From: an uncultured Oscillospiraceae bacterium
Lineage (GTDB): Bacteria > Bacillota > Clostridia > Oscillospirales > Oscillospiraceae
Reading direction: 5' to 3'
Length of the DNA: 18,304 bases
NCBI GenBank assembly: GCA_900759385.1
Contig: CAAEUZ010000073.1
Location: 1-18,304 of the forward strand
The position numbers and the translations under genes are program-made. Below are positions 12,714 to 18,304 of the stretch, in pieces; positions within the stretch are counted from its first letter, which is position 1, and each line of letters starts with the position of its first letter. The notes beneath the pieces were generated by a model that was not told where the DNA came from, made no database searches, and saw only the letters and a program-made list of their open reading frames with translations.

Positions 12714-14444
12714 ATGTACGATATAATCATTAAAAACGCCGTAATTTACGACGGCACCGGCGCGGACGCATTTACCGGCAGCGTAGCCGTGAAGGACGGG
12801 CGCATCGCCGCCGTGGGGGACGCCGGCGGCACGGCCGCGCATGTCATAGACGCCGCCGGCCGGGCGCTGACCCCAGGCTTTATCGACCCGCACAGCCACG
12901 CCGACCTCAGCGCGCTCATGTACCCGGGCATGGAGGCCTACCTTCTCCAGGGCGTGACCACCGTCGTGGGCGGCAACTGCGGCCACGGCATGGCGCCCAT
13001 GGGCGGCGAGCTCTACCGCAGCGCGGTGATAGACTTCCCCCTCACCCAGGCGGTAAAGCCGAGCTATTTCCAGCTGGTCAGCCTGCTTCTGCCGCGCGCA
13101 GGGGCGGAAAAAGCGGCCAAAGAGCTGTTCGGCATAGACATGCACTGGCACAGCCTCGGCGAATACATAGACGAGTGCAACTCCCGCGGCCTGGGCGTGA
13201 ACATAGCTCCGCTTGCCGGCTACAGCGCCATACGCAACGCCGTCATGGGCTCCGACTGCATGCGCGAGGCCACGCCGGAGGAGCTCGACCGGCTGGAGGC
13301 GCTGGTGGAGGACTGTATGCACCAGGGCGCCTTCGGCCTCTCCACCGGCCTGGACCCGCAGTACATCCCCGGCCTCTTTGCCACGGACAGCGAGACAGTG
13401 CGCATGCTGCGCGTTGTGCGCCGGTACGGAGGCGTATTCGCCTCGCACACCTTCAACGTCGGCCCGGACGGCACCGGCGGCCGCATGGAAGGGTATGAGA
13501 AGATGCTCAGCCAGGCCCTGGCCGCGGGCGTGCGCGCCAACGTCTCGCACGTACACCTGCTGGGCATGGCCTCCACCGGCGACGGCGCGCTGGCCGCCGC
13601 CCGGGCCACGCTCGCCTACTTCAGCGAGATGCGCGCCAAGGGCCTGGACTTAAGCTATGACGTCATACCCACGCCCGTGGCCATCGACTTTACCATACCG
13701 TACTTTGCCTTTTTCATCCGTCCCTTCGTCCTGATGACCGGCTCGCGCCAACGCCTGGCGGAGGCCTTCCGTGTGGAGGACTTCCGCGCCGCCGTGCACG
13801 CGATCATCGGCGCCGGGCTCTACCCGGCCCTGGACGCGAAAATACCCGGCAACTATTTCGGCCTGCTCTCCGTCACGCGCCACCGCGACGCCTCGCTCAT
13901 AGGCAAGACTTTTACCCAGCTCGCCTCCGAGCGCGGTGCGGAACCGCTGGACGTCATGATGGACATATTCGCCGCCGACCCGGACATGGAGGCCGGCATG
14001 GGCTCGGCGGACTTCACCGAGGCCAACGACCTGCTCTGTGCCCAGGACATGGCCATGCCCTGCTCGGACGGCTTCAGCTGTGCCGCGGATACGAACTTCA
14101 CCGCAGATGCGGAGGTGCCCGTGTACCCCAACCCGATGAACGTCGGCTACGCCGCCCGCTTCCTCACCCGTTACGCCGGACGCTTTGAGGACGCGGTGCG
14201 CAAGGCCAGCGGCCTGGTGTCCGAGCGCTTCAACATATCCGGGCGCGGGCTCATCAGGCCCGGCTTCCACGCCGACCTGGTCCTGCTCGACCGCAGTCGG
14301 CTGCGCTCTTACGACGAGACGGACACACCCCTGCGCTCGCCGGACGGCATCGACCTGGTCCTTGTCGGCGGCGCCGTGGCGGCTGAAAACGGGCGCGTCA
14401 CCGGCTCCCGCACGGGGCGGATGCTGCGCAGGGGGGAGGGATGA
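12714..14444 (+). CDS. N-acyl-D-amino-acid deacylase family amidohydrolase, first copy
   Basis: The 576-residue enzyme belongs to the D-aminoacylase group of the amidohydrolase superfamily, zinc enzymes that hydrolyse N-acyl-D-amino acids to D-amino acid plus carboxylate. Likely metal and catalytic residues are visible: H60 and H62 in DPHSHAD, C89 in GGNCG, H245 in SHTFN, H279 in SHVH and D452 in CSDGF. The N-terminal beta strands (IIIKNAVIYDGTG) and C-terminal FHADLVLLD form the family's composite beta domain. Related enzymes also cleave D-configured dipeptides, so the exact substrate is open. The ribosome binding site GAGGTGG overlaps the symporter stop. The second deacylase begins within a few bases of its end. 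Confidence 0.88.
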   Translation: MYDIIIKNAVIYDGTGADAFTGSVAVKDGRIAAVGDAGGTAAHVIDAAGRALTPGFIDPHSHADLSALMYPGMEAYLLQGVTTVVGGNCGHGMAPMGGELYRSAVIDFPLTQAVKPSYFQLVSLLLPRAGAEKAAKELFGIDMHWHSLGEYIDECNSRGLGVNIAPLAGYSAIRNAVMGSDCMREATPEELDRLEALVEDCMHQGAFGLSTGLDPQYIPGLFATDSETVRMLRVVRRYGGVFASHTFNVGPDGTGGRMEGYEKMLSQALAAGVRANVSHVHLLGMASTGDGALAAARATLAYFSEMRAKGLDLSYDVIPTPVAIDFTIPYFAFFIRPFVLMTGSRQRLAEAFRVEDFRAAVHAIIGAGLYPALDAKIPGNYFGLLSVTRHRDASLIGKTFTQLASERGAEPLDVMMDIFAADPDMEAGMGSADFTEANDLLCAQDMAMPCSDGFSCAADTNFTADAEVPVYPNPMNVGYAARFLTRYAGRFEDAVRKASGLVSERFNISGRGLIRPGFHADLVLLDRSRLRSYDETDTPLRSPDGIDLVLVGGAVAAENGRVTGSRTGRMLRRGEG

Positions 14445-14446
14445 AC

Positions 14447-16186
14447 ATGGAGTTTGACCTCATAATAAAAGGCGGCACCGTCATCGACGGCACCGGTGCA
14501 GATGCCAGGCGCGCGGACGTGGGCGTCAGCGGCGGGAAAATTGCCGCCATCGGCGGGCTGCCGGGCGCAGCTGCGGGGAAGGTGCTCGACGCGTCGGGCA
14601 GCGTCGTGGCCCCCGGCTTTATAGACATGCACTCCCACGCCGACTGCACAATACTGCTCTTCCCCGGCGCGGAGAGCCTCCTACGCCAGGGCTTCACCAC
14701 CTTTGTGGGCGGCAACTGCGGCAGCTCCCCCGCCCCGCTCGAAGGGCAGTACCTGATGCAGTGCTGGGAGCTGGATTTCTGGGATGAACTCGCGCCCTAT
14801 ACTTTCTATGAAGACAGCCCGCTGCCCGCGGACAAGGTGCGCGCCTATATGCGCAGCAAGCTGGGCTACGACATGGACTGGCGCAGCTTCGGTGAGTTCC
14901 TCGGGCGCGTGGAGCGCACGGGAATCGCGGCAAATTACATACCGCTGGTGGGGCACGGCCAGATCCGCGCCCAGGTCATGGGCGCGGACTGCCTCCGAGC
15001 CGCGACATGCTCCGAGGTCGAGGCCGTCGCCGCCGGTGTGCGAGAGGCCATGGAGGCAGGGGCCTGGGGCCTATCCACCGGTCTTGATTACGCGCCGGGC
15101 GCTTACGCGTCCCATGAGGAGCTGGTACGCGCCGCGTCCGAGAGCGCCGCATACGGCGGCATTTACGCCACGCACTGGCGGCGCACCGGCATCCGCCGCG
15201 GCAACAACCGCCTGCCGGCAAAGATCGACGGCATCCGCGAGGCCATAGCCATTGCGGAAGAGTCCGGCGCACGCTGCGAGATATCCCACATCCTCAGCGG
15301 CTATGACATAACCCCGGATAGCGGGCCTGGCCTCGACGAGGCCGCTGCGCGTGCCACGCTCGCGCCCATAGACGGGGCCGTTGAACGCGGCCTGGACATA
15401 TCCTTTGACGTCATCCCCAACACCAGCGGCGGCATAGATATCCTCCCCTGGCTCGTTCAGTATTTCCGCCCCTGGGTGAAACAGGCCGGCGGGGTTGAAC
15501 AGTTCATGCGCAACCTGCGCGCGGCGGATTACCGCCAGTACATAAAGCGCTCCATCGACCGCGGCGACTGGTACCTGCTCAGCAGCGAGGGGCAGCGCGG
15601 CTGGCCCGAGCGTCTGCGCGTGCTCCGCTCTGCCGTCCCCGGACGCACCGGCCGCAGCGCAGCCGAACTGGGTGATGAACTGGGCCTGGGGCCTGTAGAC
15701 ACGCTCTTCGCCCTGCTGGAGGAGGACCCGGCCACACTGGTGGGCCAGGAGCAGTTCCCGGCGGCTTCCGTGCGCGAGTTCCTGCGGCACCCGCGCGCAC
15801 TTGTGGGCAGCGACAGCTTCGCCCTGGACGCCGTGGGCGTCTACGGGCTGCAAAACCCGCCGTACATCATGCCGCACCCGAACGCCTACTGCGCCGCGGT
15901 AAACTTCCTCACCGGCTATGCGCCGGGCGGCCTGGTACAGGCAGTGCAGCAGCTCACCGGACGGCCCGCCCGGTGGCTGGGCCTGGAGCGCCGCGGCACC
16001 CTGGTTGAGGGCAACTGGGCCGACATCACCGTGTTCACGCCCGACGCGCTGCGCACCAACGAGAGCTTCTGTGAGCCGCGCAGCTTCCCCTCCGGCATAC
16101 GTCACGTGCTCGTCAACGGCGGCTGCGCCGTCGAAGAGGGGCAAAGCACATCCGCACGCACAGGCGCGGTCCTTCGCAGGAGGTGA
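14447..16186 (+). CDS. N-acyl-D-amino-acid deacylase family amidohydrolase, second copy
   Basis: The 579-residue enzyme has the same architecture as its upstream neighbour: H62 and H64 in DMHSHAD, C91 in GGNCG, H243 in ATHWR, H281 in ISHIL, and D456 in LVGSDSF. The loop after the last aspartate differs (SDSFALD against SDGFSC), as do the regions around 100-140 and 245-260 (TGIRRGNNR), suggesting a different substrate. The start is placed at 14447 because GGAGG (14435-14439) is then 7 nt away. The ATG at 14441, which overlaps the previous stop, is almost on top of the binding site. The two copies are diverged rather than a recent duplication. It is 4 nt upstream of the epimerase. Confidence 0.87.
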   Translation: MEFDLIIKGGTVIDGTGADARRADVGVSGGKIAAIGGLPGAAAGKVLDASGSVVAPGFIDMHSHADCTILLFPGAESLLRQGFTTFVGGNCGSSPAPLEGQYLMQCWELDFWDELAPYTFYEDSPLPADKVRAYMRSKLGYDMDWRSFGEFLGRVERTGIAANYIPLVGHGQIRAQVMGADCLRAATCSEVEAVAAGVREAMEAGAWGLSTGLDYAPGAYASHEELVRAASESAAYGGIYATHWRRTGIRRGNNRLPAKIDGIREAIAIAEESGARCEISHILSGYDITPDSGPGLDEAAARATLAPIDGAVERGLDISFDVIPNTSGGIDILPWLVQYFRPWVKQAGGVEQFMRNLRAADYRQYIKRSIDRGDWYLLSSEGQRGWPERLRVLRSAVPGRTGRSAAELGDELGLGPVDTLFALLEEDPATLVGQEQFPAASVREFLRHPRALVGSDSFALDAVGVYGLQNPPYIMPHPNAYCAAVNFLTGYAPGGLVQAVQQLTGRPARWLGLERRGTLVEGNWADITVFTPDALRTNESFCEPRSFPSGIRHVLVNGGCAVEEGQSTSARTGAVLRRR

Positions 16187-16190
16187 GGAC

Positions 16191-17258
16191 ATGAGAATAA
16201 CAGGAATACGCTGCCGCCGCTTCACCATGCATTTGAAAAAGCCCATAAAAGTGGCCAGCGGCGAAATAACTTCCGGCGACACCGTGCTCGTACGTCTTGA
16301 CACGGATACGGGCCTGTACGGCCTCGGTGAGGGCTCGGGCGTGCCTTTTGTCACCGGCGAGGACTGCGGCGACGTGCTGGCGGGGGCCGAAAAGCTCGCA
16401 GAGGCGGCCCTGGGCCGCTCACCCTTTGAGATCCAGGCCGTCCACGCCGCCATGGACGCGATATACACCCACCACACCGCCGCCAAAGCTGCCGTAGACA
16501 TAGCGCTCTTTGACCTCATGGCCAAGGCTGCGGGGCTGCCGCTCTACCGCTTTCTGGGCGGGACGAACCCGCTGGTGGAGACGGACAAGACCATCACCCT
16601 GGCCTCGCCGCGCGAGATGGCCGCCGAGGCCGCGGAGCTCGCCGCCCGGGGGTTCCGCTATATCAAAATCAAGGCCGGCGAGGACCCGGAGGCGGACATA
16701 GAGGCCGTGCGCCTCATACGCGAGGCCGTCGGGCCCGGCGTCCATCTGAAGCTGGACGCCAACCAGGGCTGGACCGTCCCGGCTGCCCGGCGCGTGATGG
16801 GCGCGCTGGGCCCCTGCCGGATAGACGCGCTTGAGCAGCCGCTGCCCTCCTGGGATCTGCAGGGTATGTCCTCGCTGCGCGGCGCCCTGGACGTGCCCGT
16901 CATGGCCGACGAGAGCTGTTTTTCTCCCACAGACGCCATGGATATTGTCCGGCGCGGTGCGGCGGATCTCATAAACATAAAGCTCATGAAATCCGGCGGG
17001 ATATATCCGGCCCGGCAGATAAGCGCCGTCGCCGCCTCCGCCGGCGTCCGGTGCATGCTCGGCTGCATGACGGAGAGCCGCATAGGCACAGCCGCCGCGG
17101 CCAGCCTCGCCGCCGCCGACCCCAACATACTCTGGGCCGACCTGGACAGCACCATGTTCTTCGATGAGAACGACGGTATCCGCGGCGGCTGCACCGTGAC
17201 GGGGCCGCACATACTGCTCGGCGAGGAGCCCGGTCTCGGCGCCGAGGCCGATTTCTAG
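16191..17258 (+). CDS. Dipeptide epimerase (enolase superfamily)
   Basis: The 355-residue protein is of the muconate-lactonising/dipeptide epimerase group, which inverts the C-terminal residue of dipeptides. The acid-base lysines K159-x-K161 and K264, metal ligands D189, E215 and D240, and the DxD motif D317-x-D319 that holds the dipeptide amino group are all present. By my recollection of the Bacillus subtilis L-Ala-D/L-Glu epimerase, these line up within a few residues, but its glutamate-binding R24 is a glycine here. Specificity for something other than Ala-Glu is therefore likely. AGGAGG (16178-16183) precedes the ATG by 7 nt. An upstream in-frame extension overlaps the deacylase and is not the start. 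Confidence 0.9.
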   Translation: MRITGIRCRRFTMHLKKPIKVASGEITSGDTVLVRLDTDTGLYGLGEGSGVPFVTGEDCGDVLAGAEKLAEAALGRSPFEIQAVHAAMDAIYTHHTAAKAAVDIALFDLMAKAAGLPLYRFLGGTNPLVETDKTITLASPREMAAEAAELAARGFRYIKIKAGEDPEADIEAVRLIREAVGPGVHLKLDANQGWTVPAARRVMGALGPCRIDALEQPLPSWDLQGMSSLRGALDVPVMADESCFSPTDAMDIVRRGAADLINIKLMKSGGIYPARQISAVAASAGVRCMLGCMTESRIGTAAAASLAAADPNILWADLDSTMFFDENDGIRGGCTVTGPHILLGEEPGLGAEADF

Positions 17259-17274
17259 GAAAGGAAGAGAGAAA

Positions 17275-18304
17275 ATGCCGCACAGAACCGAAGCTGAACG
17301 CATAGCCGCCCTGAGGGACACCCTCGGCGCGCTCTGCGGCGCCTTTGGCCCCTCAGGGCACGAATTCCAGGGAATTGCCGGCTGCATAGCCGCAATCGTC
17401 CGTCCCCTGGCGGACGAGGTGCGCTCGGACGCGCTCGGCAACCTTGTCTGCATACGCCGTGCCGCGCCTGGGGCCAAGCGTGTCATGCTCGCCGCCCATA
17501 TGGACCAGTGCGGGCTCATGGTCACGGAGATAACGGACGGCGGCTTCCTGCGCGTTACGCCCCTGGGCGGGCTGAAGCCGTCCATGCTGTTCTACCGGCA
17601 GGGGGTGTTTGCCAACGGCGTGCGCGGGATAATAAGCCACGAGTCCGCGGTCAAGGAAGCGGAGGCAGAAATAAGGCACCTGTACGTGGATATAGGGGCC
17701 CGGGACAGGCAGGAGGCCGGGGAGCTGGTCTCCGTGGCCGACGTCTGCACATATGCGCCGCTCACGGCCCAGCTGCACGGCGGGCGGTTCAGCGCTCCCG
17801 CCGCGGATGACCGCGCAGGCTGCGCCGTGCTTATTGAGGCCCTGCGCGAGCTGGAAGACACGCCATACGAGCTGGCCGCGGTATTCTCCGTCCAGGAGGA
17901 GCTGGGGCTGCGTGGGGCCACTGTATCCGCCTACGACCTGCAGCCCGACTTTGCCATCGCGCTCGACGTCTGCCCCACCGGCGACACGCCCAACGCGCAG
18001 CCGCTTGGCGTAAAGCTGGACGAGGGCCCTGCGCTCAAGGTCATGGACGCTCACTCCGTCAGCCACGTCGGCCTGCGCAGTTTCATGCAGTCCAAGGCCG
18101 AATCGCTGGGTATACCGGTACAGCTTGAAATCCTGCCCTACGGCGGCACCGACGCCGCCGCCATGCAGAAGAGCCGCTCCGGCGTGCCCGCGGCCACCCT
18201 GTCCATCCCCTCCCGCTACGTCCACTCCGCGGTGGAGACCATATCACTGCATGACGCGGAAAAAGCCGTGCGGCTCCTGGCGGGGCTGCTGGAGGACCCA
18301 GCCG
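17275..18304 (+). CDS. M42-family metallo-aminopeptidase, cut by window end
   Basis: The open frame runs from 17275 to the last base, 343 residues without a stop. M42 proteins are cytoplasmic, usually large-oligomer, two-metal aminopeptidases that degrade short peptides. Visible residues are H75 in AAHMDQCG, the bridging aspartate in AADDRAG (178-179), catalytic and metal glutamates E208-E209 in QEELGLRGA, D231 in LDVCPTGD, GGTDAAA (290-296) and the final metal histidine H317 in YVHS. The usual family length is about 340-360 residues, so only a short C-terminal tail is missing. The ribosome binding site is AAGGAAGAG, and the gene starts 16 nt after the epimerase. It would hydrolyse L,L-peptides produced by the epimerase (inference). 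Confidence 0.88.
   Translation, partial: MPHRTEAERIAALRDTLGALCGAFGPSGHEFQGIAGCIAAIVRPLADEVRSDALGNLVCIRRAAPGAKRVMLAAHMDQCGLMVTEITDGGFLRVTPLGGLKPSMLFYRQGVFANGVRGIISHESAVKEAEAEIRHLYVDIGARDRQEAGELVSVADVCTYAPLTAQLHGGRFSAPAADDRAGCAVLIEALRELEDTPYELAAVFSVQEELGLRGATVSAYDLQPDFAIALDVCPTGDTPNAQPLGVKLDEGPALKVMDAHSVSHVGLRSFMQSKAESLGIPVQLEILPYGGTDAAAMQKSRSGVPAATLSIPSRYVHSAVETISLHDAEKAVRLLAGLLEDPA

Noticed and set aside
15071..16525. Minus-strand open frame of 484 codons
   Set aside because: It is antisense to the second deacylase and the epimerase, both rich in catalytic motifs. Long antisense frames are expected in GC-rich DNA.

Overview
The window reads as a GC-rich chromosome segment of a Clostridia-type Firmicute, probably Oscillospiraceae-like (an inference from gene content). 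The clues are strong GGAGG ribosome binding sites, consensus sigma-A promoters, an S-box (SAM-I) riboswitch in front of metK, a SleB-type cell wall hydrolase, a four-cysteine ribosomal protein L33, and an MsmX/UgpC-type ATPase that stands alone. I see no insertion sequence, CRISPR array, tRNA or rRNA.

Layout: 1-640 holds a six-helix DUF308/HdeD-like membrane protein. 720-2191 is a monocistronic sugar-ABC ATPase with a long structured leader. 2235-3794 is metK under a SAM-I riboswitch. 3793-4409 is a secreted SleB-like hydrolase on the minus strand. 4573-6384 is a folC-ruvX operon. 6385-6697 has no protein gene but holds a minus-strand segment that looks like a structured non-coding RNA. 6698-9136 is rpmG-secE-nusG-rplK-rplA, with an L1-type leader before rplA. 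9137-10498 (minus) is a VanZ-domain membrane protein with a large extracytoplasmic C-terminal half. 10593-11210 (minus) is a TetR-family regulator.

The most distinctive part is 11211-18304. The TetR gene is divergent from a five-gene operon: a GPH-family (MFS) symporter, two tandem N-acyl-D-amino-acid deacylase family amidohydrolases, an enolase-superfamily dipeptide epimerase, and an M42 metallo-aminopeptidase that runs off the window. Together these look like a pathway that imports and dismantles peptides or N-acyl amino acids containing D-residues. The deacylases would free D-amino acids, the epimerase would convert an L,D- to an L,L-dipeptide, and the peptidase would hydrolyse the product. 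The divergent promoter region is unusual: a perfect 13-bp inverted repeat makes two fully overlapping, face-to-face promoters, each with exact TTGACA-17-TATAAT, followed by a three-half-site GTCATAC array that is the likely TetR operator.
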